In this document: one piece after another, positions 39,085 through 52,800 of the stretch | Numbering within the stretch: position 1 is the stretch's first letter | How the letters are laid out: the number at the start of each line of letters is the position of its first letter | Assembly: GCA_030268105.1 (NCBI GenBank) | Contig: BSDZ01000101.1 | Coordinates: forward strand, 2,418,001 to 2,482,000 | From: Volvox africanus | Lineage: Eukaryota; Chlorophyta; Chlorophyceae; Chlamydomonadales; Volvocaceae | Direction of reading: 5' to 3' | DNA length: 64,000 bases | Program-made: the position numbers and the translations under genes | The notes under the pieces: model-generated | Told to the model about the DNA's origin: nothing | Seen by the model: the letters and a program-made list of their open reading frames with translations, nothing else | Databases searched by the model: none

Positions 39085-41655
39085 CTAGCCATGCCTGCGA
39101 CACTCTTTGGGCTCCTCCTTGCATTCACACTTGGCCTGACAGTAGTCATTGTACTTCTTTCCATCCTTATCACAAAAGTGTTTGCCCAGCTTATGCTTGG
39201 GCGTATGCTTGCGGCACTCCTCATAACAGCCTGCTGAAATGCGCGGAAGCCATGGGGTGGGCGCGATGCGCGAGGGAGGGAAAGACAAGGGCTTACAAAT
39301 GATAAGCCTACATAGCATGCGGTGCGGCCCGCGCAGGGCGAATGAGCTGAATCCGTATCCGTATCATTGAAATGATACTTGATGATCATGCAAGCATCTT
39401 CCCTCGCATGCAACCGTCCCTCGCTCATCCATGTAAGAATAGGTCAATGGAGCGCGAATATTGAAGCACGCGTGGATGCGCATGTCATATACACTTCCCC
39501 ATGCTGCATGCAAAAGCCACCATTCTACACACAAACTTCCCAAGCAACATGTGCCACCACCATGGCTACTCACGCTTCCCATCATCATCATGGTGATGAT
39601 CATCACGACGACGCCTGCACTCCCTGGGCTCCTCCTTCCAGTCCTTGCGCTTAAACTCGCACTTGGCGTGGCAGTAGTCCCTGTACTCGTTGTCATGCTT
39701 GTCGCAGTATGGCTTCTCCAGCTTGTGCTTGGGGATGTCCTTGCAGCACTCGTCGTAGCAACCTGCATGGTCGCAGTACAAGTGCCAACGAAGCCGGCGG
39801 AACGTACATCAGGTGATGATCATGCATGCATGGGGCCGGATAGATAGCTTGCCTGTATACTAAGAGACATGCCCTTACGATTGGGGTTTTGATATCATAC
39901 ATTGCATGCATGCAAGGATTTACTAGCACCTCACCTGATGCATGCCTCGGAGGACAGTATTAAAAACATAACGATATATATAAAAATAAGATATTGCTGT
40001 TGCATCATATGCATAAATAAGATGCAAACATGTGATTATCATAATAATCATACATAGTCAATTTAAGCCCAAGGCAGAAATCAGCCTACTATACTCACGC
40101 TTCCCATCATCATCATGGTGATGATCATCACGACGACGCCTGCACTCCCTGGGCTCCTCCTTCCAGTCCTTGCGCTTAAACTCGCACTTGGCGTGGCAGT
40201 AGTCCCTGTACTCGTTGCCATGCTTGTCGCAGTATGGCTTCTCCAGCTTGTGCTTGGGGATGTCTTTGCAGCACTCGTCGTAGCAACCTGCAGCAGGGAC
40301 ATAGACGTTTCTATCCAGGACGTATACAAATATAGCCCTGAGGAAGGAATGCAGATTTATTTGATGAAGCAAGAATAAGAATTTATACGACATGATCATC
40401 ATGTAGTTTTGAGTACCTAGCTGGGATGTAGACATATATGTGAGGTATGTGGGATATGTGGGATATGTGGGATATACATGGATATGTATTTGTATCTACA
40501 AATGTGTTGTGAAAGTGTTGTGAAGGTTAAAAGGTGAGAGGTCATCTCATGATGAGGCATTTCGTCCTTGCTAGGAAACACGACTCCTCTCTAGTATCAG
40601 CATGTACACCTGTGTTATCCAGAAACAAGTACATACGAGTGCCATACATGCGTAGCAAGTAGCTAGAAAGCAGGCCTTGTCAGCGCCTCTTACACACTAG
40701 GATATATACATATATATCCTCGCCATTCGCTTGCTAGCGAAAGCCCACTGGAAGGATAGATCAATGGAGCGCGAATATTGAAGCACGCGTGGATGCACAT
40801 GTCACATACACTTCCCCATGCATGCATGCAAAAGCCACCATTCTACACACAAACGTTCCAAGCAACATATGCCACCACCAGCCACTCACGCTTCCCATCA
40901 TCATCATGGTGATGATCATCACGACGACGCCTGCACTCCCTGGGCTCCTCCTTCCAGTCCTTGCGCTTAAACTCGCACTTGGCGTGGCAGTAGTCCCTGT
41001 ACTCGTTGTCATGCTTGTCGCAGTATGGCTTCTCCAGCTTGTGCTTGGGAGTGTCCTTGCAACACCTGTTGTAGCAGTCTGCATGAACGAAGTTCCATTC
41101 AAGCAAAAAAGCAGCGGGCTTGAAACATGTGGTCATGCATGTGTATATATATATAAGTATATTTATATTTATATGTGTGTGTATATATGTATATATGTGT
41201 GTATATATGTAGTATACGTAGCTTATCATCCCTGGCATATACACAACATGTATTCATAAACATTCTGAATGACACAAGCATGGATGTACGCGTGTGTTCT
41301 TGTATGATAAACAAGACGTTTAAAACCATGTGTATATGTAGAGGAAGAGAATGAGAGATTGAGCGAAGTAGGCTTAAATATTTTTAGGTAGGTACATAGG
41401 TACATCTAGATAGATACATAGATTACATCTGGATAGATACATAGATTACATCTGGATAGATACATAGATAGATACATAGATACATCTAGATAGATACATC
41501 TAGATAGGTACATCTAGATAGATACATACATAGATACATCTAGATAGATAGATTGATTGATTGACAGGCGTGGACGCACCACCAGTGGCGTTTGTTGATG
41601 GGAATGCGATCAGCAGCACAGCAGCCACCATCAAAACTGTGACTGCTACTTGCAT
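39085..41655 (-). CDS. Kazal-like secreted precursor gene 9 (4 domains, transitional copy)
   Basis: Exons: signal 41580-41655, C 40890-41078, B 40099-40287, A 39574-39762, D 39085-39230 (TAG). The predicted product is 262 aa. Its 3' half (B with HGNEY) resembles genes 6-8. Its 5' half (C with HDNEY, a longer GATA-type microsatellite in intron 1, GATTGATTGATTGA just before the signal exon on the plus strand) resembles genes 10 and 11. The copy is therefore a mosaic, with a switch somewhere between exons B and C. The spacer on its 5' side is the first to carry the 339-bp insertion. TATA-like box at 41860-41867. Confidence 0.8.
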
Positions 41656-44085
41656 TCCGCCGCGGCGTCCACCACAACACCAAGATTCCCGCATCTTGAT
41701 GGATGTCCCTTCTATCTGTATCCGGCGGTCGTCCACGAGAATGCAGCAATCCTGCTTCTGGACAGATGCCAAGCAAGACAACTACTGCTGCGAAGCAGGG
41801 GTGACAAGGGAGCGGATGTCGCCTTGCTTGCTTGATGATAGATTGGATGCAAGCAATAGTTTATATACATGTCCAATATCATGCACCGTACACGAGGCGA
41901 TGGATCGAGGCAAGTCCTTGTATCATTTTCAACCTCTAAAATATAACTCGTCAAGACCTAGACTATTGTGCATGCTTTCTCGTTGTCCAATACCGTTATT
42001 ACTTGAATGCATGTCAGACATGCAGACGGCTCCTATAACAAATAGCAGCGCTCAATCTATCGCGCTCTTCCTACATCTCTCGCGTTCAGATGAGTATATA
42101 CATACGTCGCCCGCATATTCCATTATATTCCTATGTATATTTATATATTTACATATTCCGTCTTGAATAAGCCTCCCGGAACGTTCCTTGGTTCTGCTGT
42201 TTGTATGTATTTGTTTACTTATAATTGCATGCGTGTATTCATGTACATATGTGAGTGAAAACATATGTGTGTATGCATATCTGTGTATACGATGGACATA
42301 TAGGTCACCTGGGCTAGCCGTTCAGCCGATGGAAAGACTCAAAGATCATTTATTCCCTTCCCTTCGCTCCATCATGTTACCCATCATCTGCTGTGTTGCA
42401 TGTGCATGCATACAAAACAGCTGTGGATTGCTTATGTACCGGCGTGAAACACCTCGCGTTATTCCAATAATATAAATATATTGCGCCCGCATTAAAGATC
42501 ATGACTGCTGTCGGGACTTACAATGCTTGATAAGCTCAGAAGCTCGGTAGCGCTGATAATGAGGGCAGGGTTGAATGATTTCTGTAAATATTGTACATAA
42601 ATAAATAATAAGACATATACATACATATATATGTGTGTTTCTTTGTATGTATGGGTGTTACACTGTGGGCGACTCGCCCTTCAAAGACGAGCACCGGGGG
42701 TCCTGACCGGACCGAGCCACAGCGCAGGGGAGGAACACGTGTCTTTGTCTGTCTGTCCTGCCACGTGCTACCCCTCTCACTAGGGCCAGCGAGCCCTCAC
42801 AGGCTCTCGCCTGGCCACTCACAGAGCACTCAGGGCCACCAAGAAAACCACAGAAAGGCCCAACAGAAAACGGGGGACACCTAGCTGCTCAAAGGACGGG
42901 GAAACCTCTCCTCTAACCCGAAACTGACCTGGCAAGAGCCTGACAGACACACACAGATCCCCTCAGAGGAGAAACACCAGCAGGAATTGTGTATGTCGTT
43001 ATACCATTGGAAGCAGACGATGATGATGATGGTATGAGTATAGATTGGTACATGGGTACATATTGAATGCATTTGCTAAGCCATCTGAGCTACTGCTGCG
43101 AGGTCTAACATGGCTGGGATCTAGTGACGTACGCGTCAAGCCGTCTGTGTATATATATTTATATAAAATACTGGTATTGATATCATTATTGATATTTTTT
43201 ATTCGTATTATTGATAATAATTATACTATTAATGACATTATCCCTTCCACACGAGATAGATGCCATCACGTCGATTGGACCCTTGATTTAAAAGCGCTGT
43301 GTGCACACATAATATACGCGAGTTTATGAGGATAAATATGTACATCTATACATCTATAAATAAATATCTATAGAAATACACATATGTGCATATATATAAA
43401 TATAGATATATATATATATATGTGTGTGTGTATTTATTATAAAATACATGTTTTGGGACGACATCCATACATCGATGGGTCAAACATGCTGAGAAATCAT
43501 TACAAAGATACAGGTTTGCAACCAAATCATGCTTGCAGCAGTGTTTGATAGAGCAGATGAAAATTTCCGCCGAAACAATAAAAATGTGTATTTAGTTGTT
43601 GTATGATAATCCCACCCCAGCTAATAGCTCACATGACAGCGATCGATAAGCACATGTGGAAAGCTAACGTTTGGACCCTCGCGGCCGTCTCACATACACG
43701 TCCGTGCGTGCGTATCGGCAGAGCGGAATGTATGTATACACCTCAGAAAATAATGACGGCGACACACCTTCATTCACGCATCAACAAATTTGACTTCTGG
43801 TGTAAGCCTATCGCTTCTCGATATATACTTGAGGTCAAACCATTCTAGCCCCAGTTCGGGCTTGGACCATTGCTTGCATCCGCAGCAGGAGTAGTACATA
43901 CATTCAGGCACCTTGCCTATTGCATGTATTCGTGATGAGCCATTATTATTGCACGTCTGGAAGAAACGTTTGGCACGACGGAAATGTATCCAACCTGCTG
44001 AAACAATAATTTTCACGCAACCAGCCCACCCAAAGTACGTGCGTGCATCGTCTCTGCTCTGAGAGATACATATCTATCTAAATGT
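41656..44085. other. Spacer between genes 9 and 10, with 339-bp insertion
   Basis: Longer (2430 bp) because of the insertion at 42651-42989. It also carries an extra TATAAA at about 42472-42477 (AATATAAATATATTGCG) and AAGCCGTCTG instead of ACGCCGTCTG near 43138. These changes are shared with the next two spacers. No further gene seen. Confidence 0.6.
42651..42989. mobile_element. 339-bp insertion with 7-bp target duplication (copy 1)
   Basis: This GC-richer block interrupts a sequence that is continuous in the left-hand spacers (TTTGTGTATGTCGTTATACC). It is flanked by TGTATGT at 42644-42650 and again at 42990-42996, while empty copies have TGTATGT once. The ends (ATGGGTGTTACAC and CAGCAGGAATTG) show no terminal inverted repeat and no poly(A) tail. 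An internal palindrome GGGCGACTCGCCC lies near 42667-42679. I cannot assign a family; a short non-autonomous element is likely. Confidence 0.7.
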
Positions 44086-47000
44086 CTAGCCATGCCTGCG
44101 ACACTCTTTGGGCTCCTCCTTGCATTCACACTTGGCCTGACAGTAGTCATTGTACTTCTTTCCATCCTTATCACAAAAGTGTTTGCCCAGCTTATGCTTG
44201 GGCGTATGCTTGCGGCACTCCTCATAACAGCCTGCTGAAATGCGCGGAAGCCATGGGGTGGGCGCGATGCGCGAGGGAGGGAAAGACAAGGGCTTACAAA
44301 TGATAAGCCTACATAGCATGCGGTGCGGCCCGCGCAGGGCGAATGAGCTGAATCCGTATCCGTATCATTGAAATGATACTTGATGATCATGCAAGCATCT
44401 TCCCTCGCATGCAACCGTCCCTCGCTCATCCATGTAAGAATAGGTCAATGGAGCGCGAATATTGAAGCACGCGTGGATGCGCATGTCATATACACTTCCC
44501 CATGCTGCATGCAAAAGCCACCATTCTACACACAAACTTCCCAAGCAACATGTGCCACCACCATGGCTACTCACGCTTCCCATCATCATCATGGTGATGA
44601 TCATCACGACGACGCCTGCACTCCCTGGGCTCCTCCTTCCAGTCCTTGCGCTTAAACTCGCACTTGGCGTGGCAGTAGTCCCTGTACTCGTTGTCATGCT
44701 TGTCGCAGTATGGCTTCTCCAGCTTGTGCTTGGGGATGTCCTTGCAGCACTCGTCGTAGCAACCTGCATGGTCGCAGTACAAGTGCCAACGAAGCCGGCG
44801 GAACGTACATCAGGTGATGATCATGCATGCATGGGGCCGGATAGATAGCTTGCCTGTATACTAAGAGACATGCCCTTACGATTGGGGTTTTGATATCATA
44901 CATTGCATGCATGCAAGGATTTACTAGCACCTCACCTGATGCATGCCTCGAAGGACAGTATTAAAAACATAACGATATATATAAAAATAAGATATTGCTT
45001 TTGCATCATATGCATAAATAAGATGCAAACATGTGATTATCATAATAATCATACATAGTCAATTAAAGCCCAAGGCAGAAATCAGCCTACTATACTCACG
45101 CTTCCCATCATCATCATGGTGATGATCATCACGACGACGCCTGCACTCCCTGGGCTCCTCCTTCCAGTCCTTGCGCTTAAACTCGCACTTGGCGTGGCAG
45201 TAGTCCCTGTACTCGTTGTCATGCTTGTCGCAGTATGGCTTCTCCAGCTTGTGCTTGGGGATGTCTTTGCAGCACTCGTCGTAGCAACCTGCAGCAGGGA
45301 CATAGACGTTTCTATCCAAGACGTATACAAATATAGCCCTGAGGAAGGAATGCAGATTTATTTGATGAAGCAAGAATAAGAATTTATACGACATGATCAT
45401 CATGTAGTTTTGAGTACCTAGCTGGGATGTAGACATATATGTGAGGTATGTGGGATATGTGGGATATGTGGGATATACATGGATATGTATTTGTATCTAC
45501 AAATGTGTTGTGAAAGTGTTGTGAAGGTTAAAAGGTGAGAGGTCATCTCATGATGAGGCATTTCGTCCTTGCTAGGAAACACGACTCCTCTCTAGTATCA
45601 GCATGTACACCTGTGTTATCCAGAAACAAGTACATACGAGTGCCATACATGCGTAGCAAGTAGCTAGAAAGCAGGCCTTGTCAGCGCCTCTTACACACTA
45701 GGATATATACATATATATCCTCGCCATTCGCTTGCTAGCGAAAGCCCACTGGAAGGATAGATCAATGGAGCGCGAATATTGAAGCACGCGTGGATGCACA
45801 TGTCACATACACTTCCCCATGCATGCATGCAAAAGCCACCATTCTACACACAAACGTTCCAAGCAACATATGCCACCACCAGCCACTCACGCTTCCCATC
45901 ATCATCATGGTGATGATCATCACGACGACGCCTGCACTCCCTGGGCTCCTCCTTCCAGTCCTTGCGCTTAAACTCGCACTTGGCGTGGCAGTAGTCCCTG
46001 TACTCGTTGTCATGCTTGTCGCAGTATGGCTTCTCCAGCTTGTGCTTGGGGATGTCCTTGCAGCACTCGTCGTAGCAACCTGCAGCAGGGACATAGACGT
46101 TTCTATCCAAGACGTGTACAAATATAGCCCTGAGGAAGGAATGCAGATTTATTTGATGAAGCAAGAATAAGAATTTATACGACATGATCATCATGTAGTT
46201 TTGAGTACCTAGCTGGGATGTAGACATATATGTGAGGTATGTGGGATATGTGGGATATACATGGATATGTATTTGTATCTACAAATGTGTTGTGAAAGTG
46301 TTGTGAAGGTTAAAAGGTGAGAGGTCATCTCATGATGAGGCATTTCGTCCTTGCTAGGAAACACGACTCCTCTCTAGTATCAGCATGTACACCTGTGTTA
46401 TCCAGAAACAAGTACATACGAGTGCCATACATGCGTAGCAAGTAGCTAGAAAGCAGGCCTTGTCAGCGCCTCTTACACACTAGGATATATACATATATAT
46501 CCTCGCCATTCGCTTGCTAGCGAAAGCCCACTGGAAGGATAGATCAATGGAGCGCGAATATTGAAGCACGCGTGGATGCACATGTCACATACACTTCCCC
46601 ATGCATGCATGCAAAAGCCACCATTCTACACACAAACGTTCCAAGCAACATATGCCACCACCAGCCACTCACGCTTCCCATCATCATCATGGTGATGATC
46701 ATCACGACGACGCCTGCACTCCCTGGGCTCCTCCTTCCAGTCCTTGCGCTTAAACTCGCACTTGGCGTGGCAGTAGTCCCTGTACTCGTTGTCATGCTTG
46801 TCGCAGTATGGCTTCTCCAGCTTGTGCTTGGGAGTGTCCTTGCAACACCTGTTGTAGCAGTCTGCATGAACGAAGTTCCATTCAAGCAAAAAAGCAGCGG
46901 GCTTGAAACATGTGGTCATGCATGTGTATATATATATAAGTATATTTATATTTATATGTGTGTGTATATATGTATATATGTGTGTATATATGTAGTATAC

Positions 47001-47438
47001 GTAGCTTATCATCCCTGGCATATACACAACATGTATTCATAAACATTCTGAATGACACAAGCATGGATGTACGCGTGTGTTCTTGTATGATAAACAAGAC
47101 GTTTAAAACCATGTGTATATGTAGAGGAAGAGAATGAGAGATTGAGCGAAGTAGGCTTAAATATTTTTAGGTAGGTACATAGGTACATCTAGATAGATAC
47201 ATAGATTACATCTGGATAGATACATAGATTACATCTGGATAGATACATAGATAGATACATAGATACATCTAGATAGATACATCTAGATAGGTACATCTAG
47301 ATAGATACATACATAGATACATCTAGATAGATAGATTGATTGATTGACAGGCGTGGACGCACCACCAGTGGCGTTTGTTGATGGGAATGCGATCAGCAGC
47401 ACAGCAGCCACCATCAAAACTGTGACTGCTACTTGCAT
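44086..47438 (-). CDS. Kazal-like secreted precursor gene 10 (5 domains)
   Basis: Exons: signal 47363-47438, C 46673-46861, B2 45891-46079, B 45100-45288, A 44575-44763, D 44086-44231 (TAG). The predicted product is 325 aa. The extra exon B2 has a B-type 5' flank but a C-type 3' flank (CAACATATGCCACCACCAGCC on the plus strand), so it is a B/C hybrid, unlike the A/B hybrids of genes 3 and 5. All 189-nt exons carry HDNEY. TATA-like box at 47643-47650. Confidence 0.8.
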
Positions 47439-49873
47439 TCCGCCGCGGCGTCCACCACAACACCAAGATTCCCGCATCTTGATGGATGTCCCTTCTATCT
47501 GTATCCGGCGGTCGTCCACGAGAATGCAGCAATCCTGCTTCTGGACAGATGCCAAGCAAGACAACTACTGCTGCGAAGCAGGGGTGACAAGGGAGCGGAT
47601 GTCGCCTTGCTTGCTTGATGATAGATTGGATGCAAGCAATAGTTTATATACATGTCCAATATCATGCACCGTACACGAGGCGATGGATCGAGGCAAGTCC
47701 TTGTATCATTTTCAACCTCTAAAATATAACTCGTCAAGACCTAGACTATTGTGCATGCTTTCTCGTTGTCCAATACCGTTATTACTTGAATGCATGTCAG
47801 ACATGCAGACGGCTCCTATAACAAATAGCAGCGCTCAATCTATCGCGCTCTTCCTACATCTCTCGCGTTCAGATGAGTATATACATACGTCGCCCGCATA
47901 TTCCATTATATTCCTATGTATATTTATATATTTACATATTCCGTCTTGAATAAGCCTCCCGGAACGTTCCTTGGTTCTGCTGTTTGTATGTATTTGTTTA
48001 CTTATAATTGCATGCGTGTATTCATGTACATATGTGAGTGAAAACATATGTGTGTATGCATATCTGTGTATACGATGGACATATAGGTCACCTGGGCTAG
48101 CCGTTCAGCCGATGGAAAGACTCAAAGATCATTTATTCCCTTCCCTTCGCTCCATCATGTTACCCATCATCTGCTGTGTTGCATGTGCATGCATACAAAA
48201 CAGCTGTGGATTGCTTATGTACCGGCGTGAAACACCTCGCGTTATTCCAATAATATAAATATATTGCGCCCGCATTAAAGATCATGACTGCTGTCGGGAC
48301 TTACAATGCTTGATAAGCTCAGAAGCTCGGTAGCGCTGATAATGAGGGCAGGGTTGAATGATTTCTGTAAATATTGTACATAAATAAATAATAAGACATA
48401 TACATACATATATATGTGTGTTTCTTTGTATGTATGGGTGTTACACTGTGGGCGACTCGCCCTTCAAAGACGAGCACCGGGGGTCCTGACCGGACCGAGC
48501 CACAGCGCAGGGGAGGAACACGTGTCTTTGTCTGTCTGTCCTGCCACGTGCTACCCCTCTCACTAGGGCCAGCGAGCCCTCACAGGCTCTCGCCTGGCCA
48601 CTCACAGAGCACTCAGGGCCACCAAGAAAACCACAGAAAGGCCCAACAGAAAACGGGGGACACCTAGCTGCTCAAAGGACGGGGAAACCTCTCCTCTAAC
48701 CCGAAACTGACCTGGCAAGAGCCTGACAGACACACACAGATCCCCTCAGAGGAGAAACACCAGCAGGAATTGTGTATGTCGTTATACCATTGGAAGCAGA
48801 CGATGATGATGATGGTATGAGTATAGATTGGTACATGGGTACATATTGAATGCATTTGCTAAGCCATCTGAGCTACTGCTGCGAGGTCTAACATGGCTGG
48901 GATCTAGTGACGTACGCGTCAAGCCGTCTGTGTATATATATTTATATAAAATACTGGTATTGATATCATTATTGATATTTTTTATTCGTATTATTGATAA
49001 TAATTATACTATTAATGACATTATCCCTTCCACACGAGATAGATGCCATCACGTCGATTGGACCCTTGATTTAAAAGCGCTGTGTGCACACATAATATAC
49101 GCGAGTTTATGAGGATAAATATGTACATCTATACATCTATAAATAAATATCTATAGAACACACACACATATGTGCATATATATAAATATAGATATATATA
49201 TATATGTGTGTGTGTGTGTATTTATTATAAAATACATGTTTTGGGACGACATCCATACATCGATGGGTCAAACATGCTGAGAAATCATTACAAAGATACA
49301 GGTTTGCAACCAAATCATGCTTGCAGCAGTGTTTGATAGAGCAGATGAAAATTTCCGCCGAAACAATAAAAATGTGTATTTAGTTGTTGTATGATAATCC
49401 CACCCCAGCTAATAGCTCACATGACAGCGATCGATAAGCACTTGTGGAAAGCTAACGTTTGGACCCTCGCGGCCGTCTCACATACACGTCCGTGCGTGCG
49501 TATCGGCAGAGCGGAATGTATGTATACACCTCAGAAAATAATGACGGCGACACACCTTCATTCACGCATCAACAAATTTGACTTCTGGTGTAAGCCTATC
49601 GCTTCTCGATATATACTTGAGGTCAAACCATTCTAGCCCCAGTTCGGGCTTGGACCATTGCTTGCATCCGCAGCAGGAGTAGTACATACATTCAGGCACC
49701 TTGCCTATTGCATGTATTCGTGATGAGCCATTATTATTGCACGTCTGGAAGAAACGTTTGGCACGACGGAAATGTATCCAACCTGCTGAAACAATAATTT
49801 TCACGCAACCAGCCCACCCAAAGTACGTGCGTGCATCGTCTCTGCTCTGAGAGATACATATCTATCTAAATGT
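47439..49873. other. Spacer between genes 10 and 11, with 339-bp insertion
   Basis: Longer (2435 bp) because of the insertion at 48434-48772. The microsatellite near 49157-49220 is expanded (ACACACACAC and TGTGTGTGTG runs). No further gene seen. Confidence 0.6.
48434..48772. mobile_element. 339-bp insertion, copy 2
   Basis: Same block with TGTATGT at 48427-48433 and 48773-48779. Identical position within the unit shows it was copied with the gene, not inserted again. Confidence 0.7.
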
Positions 49874-52800
49874 CTAGCCATGCCTGCGACACTCTTTGGG
49901 CTCCTCCTTGCATTCACACTTGGCCTGACAGTAGTCATTGTACTTCTTTCCATCCTTATCACAAAAGTGTTTGCCCAGCTTATGCTTGGGCGTATGCTTG
50001 CGGCACTCCTCATAACAGCCTGCTGAAATGCGCGGAAGCCATGGGGTGGGCGCGATGCGCGAGGGAGGGAAAGACAAGGGCTTACAAATGATAAGCCTAC
50101 ATAGCATGCGGTGCGGCCCGCGCAGGGCGAATGAGCTGAATCCGTATCCGTATCATTGAAATGATACTTGATGATCATGCAAGCATCTTCCCTCGCATGC
50201 AACCGTCCCTCGCTCATCCATGTAAGAATAGGTCAATGGAGCGCGAATATTGAAGCACGCGTGGATGCGCATGTCATATACACTTCCCCATGCTGCATGC
50301 AAAAGCCACCATTCTACACACAAACTTCCCAAGCAACATGTGCCACCACCATGGCTACTCACGCTTCCCATCATCATCATGGTGATGATCATCACGACGA
50401 CGCCTGCACTCCCTGGGCTCCTCCTTCCAGTCCTTGCGCTTAAACTCGCACTTGGCGTGGCAGTAGTCCCTGTACTCGTTGTCATGCTTGTCGCAGTATG
50501 GCTTCTCCAGCTTGTGCTTGGGGATGTCCTTGCAGCACTCGTCGTAGCAACCTGCATGGTCGCAGTACAAGTGCCAACGAAGCCGGCGGAACGTACATCA
50601 GGTGATGATCATGCATGCATGGGGCCGGATAGATAGCTTGCCTGTATACTAAGAGACATGCCCTTACGATTGGGGTTTTGATATCATACATTGCATGCAT
50701 GCAAGGATTTACTAGCACCTCACCTGATGCATGCCTCGAAGGACAGTATTAAAAACATAACGATATATATAAAAATAAGATATTGCTTTTGCATCATATG
50801 CATAAATAAGATGCAAACATGTGATTATCATAATAATCATACATAGTCAATTAAAGCCCAAGGCAGAAATCAGCCTACTATACTCACGCTTTCCATCATC
50901 ATCATGGTGATGATCATCACGACGACGCCTGCACTCCCTGGGCTCCTCCTTCCAGTCCTTGCGCTTAAACTCGCACTTGGCGTGGCAGTAGTCCCTGTAC
51001 TCGTTGTCATGCTTGTCGCAGTATGGCTTCTCCAGCTTGTGCTTGGGGATGTCTTTGCAGCACTCGTCGTAGCAACCTGCAGCAGGGACATAGACGTTTC
51101 TATCCAAGACGTATACAAATATAGCCCTGAGGAAGGAATGCAGATTTATTTGATGAAGCAAGAATAAGAATTTATACGACATGATCATCATGTAGTTTTG
51201 AGTACCTAGCTGGGATGTAGACATATATGTGAGGTATGTGGGATATGTGGGATATGTGGGATATACATGGATATGTATTTGTATCTACAAATGTGTTGTG
51301 AAAGTGTTGTGAAGGTTAAAAGGTGAGAGGTCATCTCATGATGAGGCATTTCGTCCTTGCTAGGAAACACGACTCCTCTCTAGTATCAGCATGTACACCT
51401 GTGTTCTCCAGAAACAAGTACATACGAGTGCCATACATGCGTAGCAAGTAGCTAGAAAGCAGGCCTTGTCAGCGCCTCTTACACACTAGGATATATACAT
51501 ATATATCCTCGCCATTCGCTTGCTAGCGAAAGCCCACTGGAAGGATAGATCAATGGAGCGCGAATATTGAAGCACGCGTGGATGCACATGTCACATACAC
51601 TTCCCCATGCATGCATGCAAAAGCCACCATTCTACACACAAACGTTCCAAGCAACATATGCCACCACCAGCCACTCACGCTTCCCATCATCATCATGGTG
51701 ATGATCATCACGACGACGCCTGCACTCCCTGGGCTCCTCCTTCCAGTCCTTGCGCTTAAACTCGCACTTGGCGTGGCAGTAGTCCCTGTACTCGTTGTCA
51801 TGCTTGTCGCAGTATGGCTTCTCCAGCTTGTGCTTGGGGATGTCCTTGCAGCACTCGTCGTAGCAACCTGCAGCAGGGACATAGACGTTTCTATCCAAGA
51901 CGTGTACAAATATAGCCCTGAGGAAGGAATGCAGATTTATTTGATGAAGCAAGAATAAGAATTTATACGACATGATCATCATGTAGTTTTGAGTACCTAG
52001 CTGGGATGTAGACATATATGTGAGGTATGTGGGATATGTGGGATATACATGGATATGTATTTGTATCTACAAATGTGTTGTGAAAGTGTTGTGAAGGTTA
52101 AAAGGTGAGAGGTCATCTCATGATGAGGCATTTCGTCCTTGCTAGGAAACACGACTCCTCTCTAGTATCAGCATGTACACCTGTGTTATCCAGAAACAAG
52201 TACATACGAGTGCCATACATGCGTAGCAAGTAGCTAGAAAGCAGGCCTTGTCAGCGCCTCTTACACACTAGGATATATACATATATATCCTCGCCATTCG
52301 CTTGCTAGCGAAAGCCCACTGGAAGGATAGATCAATGGAGCGCGAATATTGAAGCACGCGTGGATGCACATGTCACATACACTTCCCCATGCATGCATGC
52401 AAAAGCCACCATTCTACACACAAACGTTCCAAGCAACATATGCCACCACCAGCCACTCACGCTTCCCATCATCATCATGGTGATGATCATCACGACGACG
52501 CCTGCACTCCCTGGGCTCCTCCTTCCAGTCCTTGCGCTTAAACTCGCACTTGGCGTGGCAGTAGTCCCTGTACTCGTTGTCATGCTTGTCGCAGTATGGC
52601 TTCTCCAGCTTGTGCTTGGGGATGTCCTTGCAGCACTCGTCGTAGCAACCTGCAGCAGGGACATAGACGTTTCTATCCAAGACGTGTACAAATATAGCCC
52701 TGAGGAAGGAATGCAGATTTATTTGATGAAGCAAGAATAAGAATTTATACGACATGATCATCATGTAGTTTTGAGTACCTAGCTGGGATGTAGACATATA

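Noticed and set aside
42633..42884. 83-codon frame within the 339-bp insertion
   Set aside because: It begins outside the insertion and has no recognised domain; chance frame in GC-richer DNA.
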